Source of the DNA: Lachnospiraceae bacterium AM48-27BH
GTDB taxonomy: Bacteria; Bacillota; Clostridia; Lachnospirales; Lachnospiraceae
Direction of reading: 5' to 3'
Assembly: GCA_003478355.1 (NCBI GenBank)
Contig: QUFC01000018.1
Location: forward strand, 1 to 64,000
DNA: 64,000 nucleotides
Shown: in pieces, positions 26,153-35,368 of the stretch
How the letters are laid out: every line of letters starts with the position of its first letter
How positions within the stretch are numbered: position 1 is the first letter of the stretch
Notes under the pieces: model-generated
What the model was told of the DNA's origin: nothing
Databases searched by the model: none
The model's input: the letters and a program-made list of their open reading frames with translations, nothing else
Position numbers and translations under genes: made by a program

Positions 26153-26620
26153 CATGCATCTTTTTGAATTTGCATATTACATAAGCAAAACAGCAGAGCG
26201 ATAAAAAACTGCTGTAAAATTCTACTTATTAGCTTGAAGTTTCTATACTAATTTATTATCAAAACACACCTAGATTATATAAATGCATAAATGGGTTCTC
26301 TTTTCAACTTATCTACCCATATTCTTATCCTCTCTTCCTCTCTCCTTCTGACTTTCCGCATAAATCCTATCATTCTCGTCATACAGTTTCAAATTCCTTC
26401 TGAATCCCCATGTCTTCAAGTACCTTGCGATATATGGTCATCCCCACACTATAATCAACCTCTTCAAAGTTGAATACCCTTGCAAAGCATCTCCGGTGCA
26501 CTGCTTAGGATTTACTTCTTTGTCATTTCTAAAAGTCGGAACAGGTTCAGTTGCATTTTAACTTCCTTGTCTATAAACAACTGCTTCTCATAAGTTACCT
26601 GCGTATAATGGAAAATGATG
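26153..26620. other. AT-rich gene-free stretch with decayed coding fragments
   Basis: No intact gene is visible. On the - strand at about 26290-26480, two short frames (ending MTIYRKVLEDMGIQKEFETV, and running on in another frame as YDENDRIYAESQKERGRED) look like the broken C-terminus of an unknown protein. Another 39-codon frame ends KMQLNLFRLLEMTKK near 26520. These are probably remnants of genes lost at the edge of the island. Confidence 0.4.
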
Positions 26621-26625
26621 CTAAA

Positions 26626-26663
26626 AAAAGCTACCCACCCCTTTTACCCGGCGAATAGCTTTT
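26626..26663 (-). terminator. cysK: Terminator of the cysK transcript
   Basis: AAAAGCTA and TAGCTTTT arms with a C-rich loop, 21 bases after the cysK stop. A T-run follows on the - strand. Confidence 0.65.
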
Positions 26664-26683
26664 CTGATGATTTTTATCGTGTA

Positions 26684-27624
26684 TTATGCCTCACTGTTAA
26701 ATAATGGAGTTGACAAATAGCGGTCTCCAGAATCTGGAAGCAGCACTACAATCACTTTTCCTTTATTTTCTGGTCTCTTCGCCAGAATGGAGGCTGCTTT
26801 TAAGGCTGCGCCGGAGGAAATTCCTACTAAGATTCCCTCGGATGCTGCAAAAGCGCGTCCTTCTGTGAAGGCATCCTCGTTCTCGATGGCAATGACCTCA
26901 TCGTAAACTCTGGTATTTAAAACCTCCGGTACGAAACCGGCTCCGATCCCCTGGATCTTGTGCGGGCCTGCGGTTCCCTTGGATAAAACCGGACTGGAAA
27001 CTGGCTCTACGGCTACGACTTTGATATCCGGATTCTTGGATTTTAAATATTCGCCAACGCCTGTGATGGTTCCGCCTGTGCCGACGCCTGCAACAAAGAT
27101 GTCTACTTTTCCATCGGTCTGATCCAGATCTCCGGACCTGTGGTGCTGCGGTGGGCAGCCGGGTTGGCTGGGTTGATGAACTGGCCTAATACGACAGCGC
27201 CTGGAATCTCATTTTTCAGCTCTTCTGCTTTGGCGATGGCGCCCTTCATGCCTTTGGCTCCCTCAGTCAGAACCAGCTCTGCGCCGTATGCTTTTAGCAG
27301 GTTTCTGCGCTCCACACTCATGGTATCCGGCAGTGTAAAGATCGCACGGTATCCCTTGGCTGCAGCTACGGCTGCAAGTCCGATTCCGGTATTTCCGCTG
27401 GTTGGCTCGATGATCGTAGCTCCTGGTTTTAAGATGCCTTTTTCTTCTGCATCCTCGATCATGGATAATGCAACACGATCCTTCACAGAACCGGCCGGAT
27501 TCAGATATTCCAGCTTTGCTAAAATCACGGCGTCCGTGACTCCGGCTTTCTTTGCATATCCATTCAGTTTCATGACCGGAGTTCCTCCGATCAGCTCCAG
27601 TGCGCTCTCTTTGATCTTACTCAT
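26684..27624 (-). CDS. cysK: Cysteine synthase A, frameshifted by one missing base
   Basis: CysK makes cysteine from O-acetylserine and sulfide with PLP. The first 170 residues carry the PLP lysine in NPAGSVKDR and the [10 protein letters not shown] loop. The frame then breaks after GPEIW. The rest continues in another frame as [22 protein letters not shown] and ends [19 protein letters not shown]. Restoring one G at the GG on the coding strand (27124-27125) joins them into a 313-aa protein of normal length. Ribosome site AAAAGGAGGGC. It follows the C-S lyase and transsulfuration genes on the same strand, forming a sulfur amino acid unit. Confidence 0.9.
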
Positions 27625-27686
27625 AGCGATGCCCTCCTTTTATTTCCGGCGTTAAAGCCTGTGTGCTGTTTTGATATTTTTATACT

Positions 27687-28873
27687 CTATGCCCTCTCTT
27701 CCAGCGCCTTGCGTATCCGCTCAAGCGCTTCGGTCAATGTCGCTCTCGGGCAGGCTACATTGATCCGCTGGAAGCCTTTGCCTTTCTCTCCGAAGATCTT
27801 GCCACTGTCTAACCATAGCTTTGCTTTATGGATGATCAGATCCTCCAGCTCTTCGACACCAAGCCCGGTTCCACGGAAATCCAGCCACACCAGATAGGTT
27901 CCCTCATGCTCAGTCATGGAAACACCAGAAAGATACTGCTCCACATACTCTTTTGTATATTCAATATTGGCAGCCACATAAGCTTCATGGCTTCATACCA
28001 CTCTTCTCCGTCAGAATATGCTGCCTCACAGCCAACCAGACCTGCCACATTCAACTGACTGTATCCGGCCCGGTTGATCTCCTGTCTGAAGGTCTCGCGG
28101 ATCTGTGGATTGGAAATGAAGATGTTGGAGATCTGAAGTCCCGCCAGGTTAAAGGTCTTACTTGGGGAGGTGCAGGTGATGGTAAAATCCGCAAATTCTT
28201 TGGAAATCGCCGCAAACACCTGATGTTTTCCTTTAAATACGAAATCCGCATGGATCTCATCGCTGACAACTTTCACCTGATATTTCTGGCAGATCTCACC
28301 CATTCTGGTCAGTTCTTCCCTGGTCCATACTCTGGCTACCGGATTGTGAGGATTACACAGGAAGAATAATTTCACCCGCTCATCCCGGATCTTCTGCTCA
28401 AAATCCTCGAAATCAATGTGGTAGCGGTTGTCCTCTCCTGCGTACAGATCGCTGCTGACGATCTTTCTGCCATTGTCTGAGATCACCTCAGAGAATGGAT
28501 AATACACCGGCTGCTGAATCAGCACCGCATCGCCCGGTTCTGTAAATGCACGCACTGCCATGGCAAGGGCAAATACGATACCAGGCGTCTTCACCAGCCA
28601 GTCCTCTTCCACGTCCCAGTCATGGTGACGTTTCATCCAGCTTCTGACGATCTCAAAATAAGGAGTCAGCGTGTCGCTGTAACCAAAAATGCCATGTTCT
28701 ACCTGTTTTGCCAAAGCATCCTGGACGTAACTGGAGGTCTTAAAGTCCATGTCTGCCACCCACAGAGGAAGCAGGTCTTTCGGCATTCCCCGTTTCTCAG
28801 CAAAATCATATTTTAAAGATTTGGTATTTCTTCTGTCTACGATCCGGTCAAAATCAAGATTTCTTTCCGCCAT
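27687..28873 (-). CDS. MalY/PatB-type C-S lyase (aminotransferase fold I), frameshifted
   Basis: PLP enzyme expected to cleave cystathionine or other cysteine conjugates to thiols, pyruvate and ammonia. MalY/PatB traits are LPLWVADMDF (about 37-46), CNPHNPVARVW and the PLP-lysine motif SPSKTFNLAGLQ. The frame breaks at EEWYEAMK. One extra G at about 27983 turns this into EAMKAYVAANIEYTKEY and runs to the true end ERIRKALEERA, a 395-aa protein of normal length. It overlaps the upstream transsulfuration gene by 20 bases and leads into cysK. Cystathionine beta-lyase activity is likely but not certain. Confidence 0.88.
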
Positions 28874-30032
28874 ACAATTCTTGCTCCGTTTCTCTGAATA
28901 CTTTTTCTAACTCATCGATCAGGTCTTTTGCATCCTCGATGCCCACAGACATTCTCAAGGTTGCCTCAGTGATGCCATTTTTCTCCCGGATCTCCTTCGG
29001 AACATCTGCGTGGGTCTGGGTCGTCGGATAAGTGACCAGGGTCTCTACACCGCCAAGGCTCTCAGCGAATTTGATCATCCGTACTTTTTCCAGAATGGAA
29101 AGGGCAAATTCCTTACTCTCCAGCTGGAAGGTCAACATCGCACCGAAGCCTCTGGCCTGTTTTTTCATGATCTCATGACCCGGATGCTCTTCCAGTCCCG
29201 GATAGATCACTTTGGTCACGGCCTTCTGCTGTTTTAACCAACCGGCAATCTGTTTTGCATTTTCCTGGGAACGCTCCATACGGATGCCCAGGGTCTTGAT
29301 GCCGCGCAAGATCAGCCAGCTGTCAAACGGAGCCAGTCCGGAACCAACGGTCTTAATTAAGAAACGGAACTTCTCGCTGATGTCCTCCCGGTTGGTCACC
29401 AGAAAACCAGCCAGCGTATCGTTATGACCGCCTAAATATTTCGTACCGCTGTGAACCACGATATCCGCGCCAAGATCCAGAGGATTCTGGAAATATGGGG
29501 ATAAGAAGGTGTTATCCACGATCAGCAGCAGGTCATGGCGTCTGGCGATTTCTGCCATAGCCGCGATATCGGTGACATTCATCATCGGGTTGGTCGGTGT
29601 CTCTATGTAAATAGCCTTGGTATTTTCCTTCACGAAGCTTTCCACATCTTCTTTATAGCAGTCCACACTGGAAAATTCAATGCCATTTTTGGCGGAAACA
29701 TTGTGAAAGAGACGGATACTCCCGCCATACAGATCAGAATCCACAATCAGGTGATCGCCGGGCTTGAAGAGCTCCATCATCATGGTGATCGCTGCCATAC
29801 CGGTAGAAAATGCGATGGCATCGATGCCATTCTCCAAAGAAGCGACCACCTTTTCTAACTGCTCTCTGGTCGGGTTCTGAAGTCTGCTGTAGTCAAATCC
29901 AGTGCTTCTGCCGACACCCATATGTGCATACGTCGCAGTCTGATAGATCGGGTAACTGATCGCGCCGTAGTTTTTTACACTCTGCTCATCCTCTTCCAGA
30001 TTGGTGCACTTCGTATTGATTCCTCTTGCCAT
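28854..30032 (-). CDS. Transsulfuration-family PLP enzyme (cystathionine gamma-synthase / beta-lyase type)
   Basis: 392 residues of the Cys/Met metabolism PLP family. Visible motifs are YGAISYPIYQTATY near the N-terminus, FSTGMAAI, LYGGSIRLF, ETPTNPMMNVTDI, and the PLP-binding lysine in VVHSGTKYLGGHND at about residue 198. The tail ATLRMSVGIEDAKDLI is typical. Sequence alone does not separate gamma-synthase, beta-lyase and methionine gamma-lyase. Placement with a C-S lyase and cysteine synthase points to cysteine-methionine interconversion. First gene of the three-gene unit, with a strong promoter. Confidence 0.9.
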   Translation of the reverse strand: MARGINTKCTNLEEDEQSVKNYGAISYPIYQTATYAHMGVGRSTGFDYSRLQNPTREQLEKVVASLENGIDAIAFSTGMAAITMMMELFKPGDHLIVDSDLYGGSIRLFHNVSAKNGIEFSSVDCYKEDVESFVKENTKAIYIETPTNPMMNVTDIAAMAEIARRHDLLLIVDNTFLSPYFQNPLDLGADIVVHSGTKYLGGHNDTLAGFLVTNREDISEKFRFLIKTVGSGLAPFDSWLILRGIKTLGIRMERSQENAKQIAGWLKQQKAVTKVIYPGLEEHPGHEIMKKQARGFGAMLTFQLESKEFALSILEKVRMIKFAESLGGVETLVTYPTTQTHADVPKEIREKNGITEATLRMSVGIEDAKDLIDELEKVFRETEQELYGGKKS

Positions 30033-30068
30033 GATTCTTCCTCCATTGGTGCCTTGTGAATTTAATTC

Positions 30069-30097
30069 ATACTAACACCATAGGAATAGTATGTCAA
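30069..30097 (-). promoter_or_regulatory. Promoter of the sulfur amino acid genes with inverted repeat
   Basis: TTGACA (30092-30097), 17-base spacer, TAGTAT (30069-30074). ATACTA and TAGTAT form an inverted repeat separated by 12 bases that covers the -10 box and spacer. This is a plausible operator for a sulfur-responsive regulator such as a CymR-like Rrf2 protein (inference). Confidence 0.6.
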
Positions 30098-31530
30098 GAG
30101 ATCAATATCCATTTTCCTTTACGTTTAGAGCCTTCACGAATAACTTTGCCTTCCATTTGCATTTTTGACAAGGTACGTTTAATCGTTATTATAGAAACGT
30201 TAAGTGCCTCTTTCATTTCCCTTTGGGGCATCTCTGGATTTTTACGAATTAATTCAGCCAATCGAATTTCAAGATCAGTTTTGGTATCATTCGTATCATT
30301 TTTAGGCTTATTAGTATCATTATTTGGCTCATTAGTATCGTTTAATGATATTTTAGTATCACGATACAAATTAATTCTAAAAGCCACTTCCATATCAATA
30401 AATTCTGGTTCCCGCAGCCCATACTCCTTCATTGCCTGCATCAGTTTTGGGATACCACTGCCCCAGGCTTCTACAAGGTTCATATACGCAAATGCATTAG
30501 CAAGAGAACGATTACGAATTTTTGAAAATCCTTCTTTCATCAGATCAATCGTGACCCCTGGAAGCAGTCCACCAGGAGATGTAATCTCCAAGCGATCATC
30601 ATAAATCGCCACTTGGATATTAGATGTCTGAATGTAACTGCAATTCATAACTGCATTGACGATCAACTCACGGATACTATCCGGAGGAAGCTCATAAATA
30701 TCCTGGCGATACACGCCTTCCAGACGGCATCCCATCCGGATATTTCTAAGGATAAACCGTACTGCTTCATCTACCTGTTCCCATAGCGGTCCTTCGTAAT
30801 TGCGTCGATCAAGGAATACAGAACGAGTCGTTCCCTTAAACACAGCACACTGTATCATAGAACGCAGTCCACCCTGTCCGGTTAAATACACATACGCATT
30901 TGTTGGATAGATTTTTTCATTTTCATCTTTTTTCAAAATTCCCCAACTGAGCAGAACATTCTTCGTTACATCTTTTACTGCTGACCGCTGAAGATTTGAC
31001 TTACTGTTGGCAATAGCAACTTCTTTCATTTGCTCACAAAGCTTCTTAATATCTTCATCAGTCACTTTAATATCTCTGCGAATTATCGAATCAAAAGAGC
31101 GAGCATCACATTCATAATATAGTTCTCTTGACATATCACGGTCTGCAGGGCGTGTTGTTCCAGAAACCCGAATATATACCCCATTTTCCAGACCATCTGC
31201 TTTAATATAATATGGTTTCTGACGTCCAGCTCTGATTTCTGCAACAATTACCGGCTTATCATTTATATTTTGCAAGTAAACATCTGGAATAATCGTTGGT
31301 TCACAGCTGTCAGAAATAGCATTGGTAATCGCATCGATTTCCTGAAAAACTTTATCTTCTGGTATTCCAATCACTTCTCTGGTTTTGTCATCAATACCGA
31401 ATACAATCTGCCCACCCCTACCATTTGCAAAGGCAACGACTGTTTTCATATATTTGATACTCTTGTCCGGGCGTTGTACCTTAAACTCTACATTCTTAGA
31501 TTCCCCGGCAAGAATTTCTTCTATTGTCAT
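30094..31530 (-). CDS. Second AlbA/Schlafen-type (AlbA_2) regulator-like protein
   Basis: 478 residues from the ATG at 31530, preceded by GGAGGTGGTCAC; a longer frame upstream lacks a ribosome site. An AlbA_2 domain (ESKNVEFKVQ, VVAFANGRGGQIVFGI) is followed by the GHKL-like region (IRELIVNAVMNCSYIQT, NLVEAWGSGIPKLMQAM). A repetitive linker of ND-T-N-EP/KP units and a winged-helix tail (MPQREMKEALNVSIITIKRTLSKMQ) complete it. It has the same domain order as the protein at 16200-17711, but a different linker. A palindromic operator sits just before it. Probably a stand-alone autoregulated transcription factor. Confidence 0.78.
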   Translation of the reverse strand: MTIEEILAGESKNVEFKVQRPDKSIKYMKTVVAFANGRGGQIVFGIDDKTREVIGIPEDKVFQEIDAITNAISDSCEPTIIPDVYLQNINDKPVIVAEIRAGRQKPYYIKADGLENGVYIRVSGTTRPADRDMSRELYYECDARSFDSIIRRDIKVTDEDIKKLCEQMKEVAIANSKSNLQRSAVKDVTKNVLLSWGILKKDENEKIYPTNAYVYLTGQGGLRSMIQCAVFKGTTRSVFLDRRNYEGPLWEQVDEAVRFILRNIRMGCRLEGVYRQDIYELPPDSIRELIVNAVMNCSYIQTSNIQVAIYDDRLEITSPGGLLPGVTIDLMKEGFSKIRNRSLANAFAYMNLVEAWGSGIPKLMQAMKEYGLREPEFIDMEVAFRINLYRDTKISLNDTNEPNNDTNKPKNDTNDTKTDLEIRLAELIRKNPEMPQREMKEALNVSIITIKRTLSKMQMEGKVIREGSKRKGKWILIS

Positions 31531-31558
31531 GTGACCACCTCCATGATTAAGTTTTGCC

Positions 31559-31586
31559 AACAATAAGAACATTATCTCTTATTGTT
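31559..31586. promoter_or_regulatory. Perfect 10-bp inverted repeat before the AlbA_2 gene
   Basis: AACAATAAGA (31559-31568) and TCTTATTGTT (31577-31586) flank eight bases, about 30 bases before the start codon. A likely dimer-binding operator for the adjacent regulator. Confidence 0.6.
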
Positions 31587-31649
31587 TACCACGAGAAAAG
31601 AAAACATCTTTATCATTTTATCATAGCAAAAGGCACTCAAACACGCAAC

Positions 31650-31683
31650 AAAAAAGGAGACAAACCGCACCTGGTCAGTCTCC
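31650..31683 (-). terminator. Terminator of the CbpA-like gene
   Basis: GGAGAC (31656-31661) pairs with GTCTCC (31678-31683), followed on the - strand by TTTTTTG. Confidence 0.75.
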
Positions 31684-31708
31684 TTCTTTCATTCTATATC
31701 AAATTCTC

Positions 31709-32758
31709 TTAGCTCGCCAATTTCTCATATTCCCGCAGCTTCTGTTTCGCCTCTGGCCTTAACCTCTTTGGGACCTGAATCTGGATGACCACGTACTCGT
31801 CACCATGGACAGACGGCTGTTTCACGGACGGTACGCCTTTGCCTTTCAGACGGATCTTACTGCCGGACTGGGTTCCTTCTGGGATCTTGCAGACGACACT
31901 GCCGTATAAGGTATCCACCTTGGCTTCACCGCCAAATACCGCTGTGGTATATGGAATGGATACAGTTGTATACAAATCCATGCCTTTTCTCTCATACTGA
32001 CGATCCGGGTCAATGGTAACTTTCAGAAGGATATCGCCCGGCTCTCCGCCGCCGGTTCCCGGCATACCTTTGCCCTTTAAGCGGATGGTCTTGCCGTCCT
32101 CAATTCCTGCTGGTATATGCACTTTCAGGGACTGGGTGGTTCCATCTGCCGGGTTCTTGATCTGAAATACCTGATCACAGCCAAGGACAGAATCTCGCAG
32201 ACCGATGTTGACCTGGCAGTTTAAGTCCTCGCCGCGGCTCTGGTAAAAATCATAGTGACCATAATGGCTGCCGCCCTGGCTTCTGCTGCTTCTGCCGCCC
32301 CGGCTGCCATGGAACAGATCGTCAAAAATATCTTCAAAACCACTGCCATCGCCCTGTTCAAAATGGAAACTGCCGCCGTTGCCGCCAAAACCACTGCCGT
32401 GGAAGGAGCCGTGGAAACCTCCGTTTCCGCCAAAGCCACTACCAAATCCTTCAAATGGATTGCCGCCGCTATACGTGCCTCCACCATATGCGCCACCGGC
32501 ATTCTGCCAGCCGCCTCCGGCGCCCGCGGTCTCGTCAAAGGCCGCAAAGCCGAACTGATCGTACTGTTTTCTCTTCTCCTGGTCACTTAAAACACTGTAA
32601 GCTTCGGAAGCCTCTTTGAATTTATTTTCTGCATCTTGATTACCCTGGTTAGAATCCGGGTGATATTTCTTCGCCAATTTCCGGTAGGCGCTTTTGATCT
32701 CTTTTTCGCTGGCATTCCGGCTGACACCTAACACTTCATAATAATCTCTCTTATCCAT
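31709..32758 (-). CDS. CbpA-like (type II) DnaJ co-chaperone
   Basis: 349 residues. The J-domain (1-70) has the HPD motif in [12 protein letters not shown] and should stimulate DnaK ATPase. A long glycine-, phenylalanine- and serine-rich segment (about 75-165) has FGGNGG and FHGS units. The DnaJ C-terminal peptide-binding domains follow ([40 protein letters not shown]). The four-cysteine-pair zinc domain of classical DnaJ is absent, so this is the CbpA/DnaJB class. Single-gene unit with its own promoter and a long structured leader. Confidence 0.92.
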   Translation of the reverse strand: MDKRDYYEVLGVSRNASEKEIKSAYRKLAKKYHPDSNQGNQDAENKFKEASEAYSVLSDQEKRKQYDQFGFAAFDETAGAGGGWQNAGGAYGGGTYSGGNPFEGFGSGFGGNGGFHGSFHGSGFGGNGGSFHFEQGDGSGFEDIFDDLFHGSRGGRSSRSQGGSHYGHYDFYQSRGEDLNCQVNIGLRDSVLGCDQVFQIKNPADGTTQSLKVHIPAGIEDGKTIRLKGKGMPGTGGGEPGDILLKVTIDPDRQYERKGMDLYTTVSIPYTTAVFGGEAKVDTLYGSVVCKIPEGTQSGSKIRLKGKGVPSVKQPSVHGDEYVVIQIQVPKRLRPEAKQKLREYEKLAS

Positions 32759-32782
32759 ACTGCCACCTCCATGTATCTATGA

Positions 32783-32813
32783 CTGTTCGTAACTATTCAG
32801 TTTCTTCATAGTT
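32783..32813 (-). repeat. Leader hairpin repeat, copy 1 (GTAACTAT family)
   Basis: CGTAACTAT, a short loop and ATAGTTATG form a stem. The - strand reads TAACTATGAAG, two variable bases, then ACTGAATAGTTACGAA. The same motif, in the same orientation to the following gene, is in the TAXI gene leader near 59.7 kb. A degenerate CCGAT/ATCGG stem next to it (32819-32846) recalls the larger repeat at 40.3 and 59.9 kb. Confidence 0.6.
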
Positions 32814-32875
32814 ATGACTGTTCACCGATTTTGCAAGTATCGGATTGCGCCCGCAACTTCGGTAAAACGGTTACA

Positions 32876-32908
32876 ACAAATGCCACGGTGGAATCCGCGG
32901 CACTTGCT
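32876..32908 (-). promoter_or_regulatory. GC-rich leader hairpin before the CbpA-like gene
   Basis: TGCCACGG and CCGCGGCA arms around a six-base loop in the untranslated leader, about 120 bases before the start codon. There is no U-tract. It could stabilise the mRNA or act as a thermosensor-like structure; function unknown. Confidence 0.4.
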
Positions 32909-32930
32909 CTAGTCTATTTGTTCTATTTGT

Positions 32931-32959
32931 AATATAACACATGGTTTTCTTGTTGTCAA
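32931..32959 (-). promoter_or_regulatory. Promoter of the CbpA-like gene
   Basis: TTGACA (32954-32959), 17-base spacer, TATATT (32931-32936) on the - strand. The predicted leader is about 165 bases. Confidence 0.65.
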
Positions 32960-33029
32960 CAGCAGGATGTGAAAGTTCTGTGAAATCAACCGGCAAACTA
33001 TGAATGCGCATGGCTATGGCAGTATGCAT

Positions 33030-35012
33030 TTAGATCATCCCGTCCTTCACCACGCCATGCTCCCGCAGCAGCTTTCCAACCTCTGTCCGGTCCACTTTTT
33101 TCACCAGCTTCCATTTCAGGTTCTCCAGTGGTCCTGGCAGATGCATTTCCAGTGGGGATCTTCCGTCCATCAGCTTCACCGTACTGTCTAACAGCTCACG
33201 GATATCATAAACACTGCCCCACACCTCCGGCACGCCGCGATCCACGCCGCACAGACCGTACACAGCTTCCATCGCAGTACGGACAGAATACTCCGTCGTG
33301 AAAATGGTATCTCTTGGAGTTTCTGCAAACTGTCCCAGGAATGCAGCGTTGACAGAGCCATCCGGAATCACATCCGGGCGGTCACCAGCGCTTCTAGGCA
33401 TAAAGAAAGCAGTGATATATGGCATCATGGTTGGCGTACAATTCGTATGATTTTCTGCCAGATCGTCGATCTCTTCCACCGGAACACCCAGATGATACAG
33501 CCACTCAGCAGTGATTTCCTTACCGGTACATTCCTTCATCGGCTTTTTGATATAATCTCCCGGAACATCGGTAAATAAACTGTACACCCAGACGCAGACC
33601 TCATCCTTCTTCTGTGCCTTAAACTGCCCCTGTCGGTTGATGGTCCAGCTTAACAGCCAGGAGGAATCCTTACAGCTTACGATTCCACCGGTCACGACCC
33701 GTCCGCTTAACGGATCACGTTTGCATATCTTCTTTATATAAGAAATGATCCGTTCATCGGAAGTGGTCACAGTTGCAGATTCCCAGTTGGTCTTCTGAGT
33801 ATCGGAGCAGAATTTCTCCGGATGTCCGAAGGACGGGTCCTGGGCAGCGATCCGCTTCCACAGCCCCCAGCAGCCGCTGGTGCGGGTCTCTGCATTGCCC
33901 ATAGGCGCATGGTTCTGGTCCCCGTAAATGGTTCCCTCGGTGCAGCTTCCGTTGGTGATAAACACCAGATCTTTTTCCGTCAATGGAATCTCCGTCTTCT
34001 CCCCGTGAACCAGGCACTCGATGGCACGGGCAGTTTTTTTCTCACCATTGATCTCAAAGCGGACATTGGTCACCTCAGTACCAAACTGGATCTCCACGCC
34101 CGCCTGTTCCAGATACTTCTGCATCGGCAGGATCAGGGACTCATACTGGTTGTAGCGGGTAAATTTTAAAGCAGAGAAATCCGGCAGCCCGCCGATGTGG
34201 TGGATAAAACGCTGGAAATACCGTTTCATCTCCAGGGCACTGTGCCAGTTTTCAAAAGCAAACATGGTTCTCCAGTACAGCCAGAAATCTGACTGGAACA
34301 CCTCATCGTCAAAAAATTCCTCAATGGTTTTGTCATACAGATCCTCGTCCCTGGTAAAGAACAGCTTCATGATCTCCATGCTGCCCTTCTGGCTAAGCCG
34401 GAATTTCCCGTCCGTATGGGCGTCCTCGCCCCGCTTTTCTGTGGCACGACACAGGGAATAGTTGGGGTCACGCTTATTTAACCAATAATATTCATCCAGC
34501 ACAGACGCCCCTTCCAGCTCCAATGACGGGATGCTGCGGAACAGATCCCACAGACATTCGAAATGGTCTTCCATCTCCCTTCCGCCTCTCATCACATAAC
34601 CGCGGGTCGGGTCATTGATACCGTCACAGGCACCTCCGGCAATGTCCATCGCCTCTAAAATATGGATATTTTTGCCGGGCATCTGAGCATCACGGACCAA
34701 AAAGCAGGCTGCCGCCAGGGATGCCAGACCGCTTCCCACCAGGTAAGCGGATTTCTCCTCAATGCCTTCCGGCTTTAACGGACGGGCAAACGCCTCATAA
34801 TTACCTTTGGAATAATAAATGCCTTTGCTGTTCTTTTTCTGCTTGTCCCGTTCGGTATTGCGGTAATCCGAATAATCCGTCTGTTTTTTCTCTTTCGGTG
34901 CGGTGCATTTCTTCGCACAGCCCTTTTCTTTCTTTCCTGCCATAAACACGGCAGCGCCTGCTCCCAGCGCCGCTAAAGAAAACAAACCTGCCTTCGCCAT
35001 CTTTTTACCCAT
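33030..35012 (-). CDS. Oleate hydratase (MCRA family) with N-terminal membrane anchor
   Basis: 660 residues. The family adds water to the cis-9 double bond of oleic or linoleic acid, using FAD as a structural cofactor. The FAD-binding SAYLVGSGLASLAAACFLVRD is at about 87-107, followed by GGACDGINDPTRGYVMRGGREMEDHFECLWDL, a family hallmark. The N-terminus (MAKAGLFSLAALGAGAAVFMAG) is a hydrophobic segment followed by a lysine-rich stretch, absent from the shorter soluble enzymes I know, so it is probably tethered to the membrane. It may detoxify unsaturated fatty acids in the gut. Confidence 0.92.
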   Translation of the reverse strand: MGKKMAKAGLFSLAALGAGAAVFMAGKKEKGCAKKCTAPKEKKQTDYSDYRNTERDKQKKNSKGIYYSKGNYEAFARPLKPEGIEEKSAYLVGSGLASLAAACFLVRDAQMPGKNIHILEAMDIAGGACDGINDPTRGYVMRGGREMEDHFECLWDLFRSIPSLELEGASVLDEYYWLNKRDPNYSLCRATEKRGEDAHTDGKFRLSQKGSMEIMKLFFTRDEDLYDKTIEEFFDDEVFQSDFWLYWRTMFAFENWHSALEMKRYFQRFIHHIGGLPDFSALKFTRYNQYESLILPMQKYLEQAGVEIQFGTEVTNVRFEINGEKKTARAIECLVHGEKTEIPLTEKDLVFITNGSCTEGTIYGDQNHAPMGNAETRTSGCWGLWKRIAAQDPSFGHPEKFCSDTQKTNWESATVTTSDERIISYIKKICKRDPLSGRVVTGGIVSCKDSSWLLSWTINRQGQFKAQKKDEVCVWVYSLFTDVPGDYIKKPMKECTGKEITAEWLYHLGVPVEEIDDLAENHTNCTPTMMPYITAFFMPRSAGDRPDVIPDGSVNAAFLGQFAETPRDTIFTTEYSVRTAMEAVYGLCGVDRGVPEVWGSVYDIRELLDSTVKLMDGRSPLEMHLPGPLENLKWKLVKKVDRTEVGKLLREHGVVKDGMI

Positions 35013-35122
35013 ATACTGCTCCTTTCCATCCCCAGGTCATCCGGGTGATCTGTTTCTGCTTGAATTGTGTGTATTTTTATTACTTTGTTATGTGGTTTTC
35101 AAAACTATATAACATTGTTTTT

Positions 35123-35151
35123 AGAATAATATCTTTTGTAAAGAATGTCAA
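35123..35151 (-). promoter_or_regulatory. Promoter of the oleate hydratase gene
   Basis: TTGACA (35146-35151), 17-base spacer, TATTCT (35123-35128) on the - strand. The leader is about 110 bases and AT-rich. It diverges from the NhaC promoter. Confidence 0.55.
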
Positions 35152-35253
35152 GACAAAACTGGACTTTACGTTTATTTTGTCCTGTGCATCTGCTTCTTAT
35201 GCAGATTCCTTTTTTCTCTCTTTTCTCTTCTTATACAGATTTCTTATTTTCCC

Positions 35254-35282
35254 TTGCATTTTGGACAGATTTCGTCTATAAT
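35254..35282 (+). promoter_or_regulatory. nhaC: Promoter of the NhaC antiporter gene
   Basis: TTGCAT (35254-35259), 17-base spacer, TATAAT (35277-35282). Start expected near 35289, about 80 bases before the chosen ATG. Confidence 0.6.
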
Positions 35283-35368
35283 AGGCATTGGCTTTTCTGC
35301 GTCAAAGCGTTGAATTGTAAAACAATCCAGCAATGACGTTAAAAATTATGTATTGGGAGAATTTGAGT

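Noticed and set aside
26684..28873. cysK and the C-S lyase as genuine pseudogenes
   Set aside because: Each needs only one base in a short run of identical bases to become full length, and all catalytic motifs are intact, so they are listed as genes with a likely sequence error.
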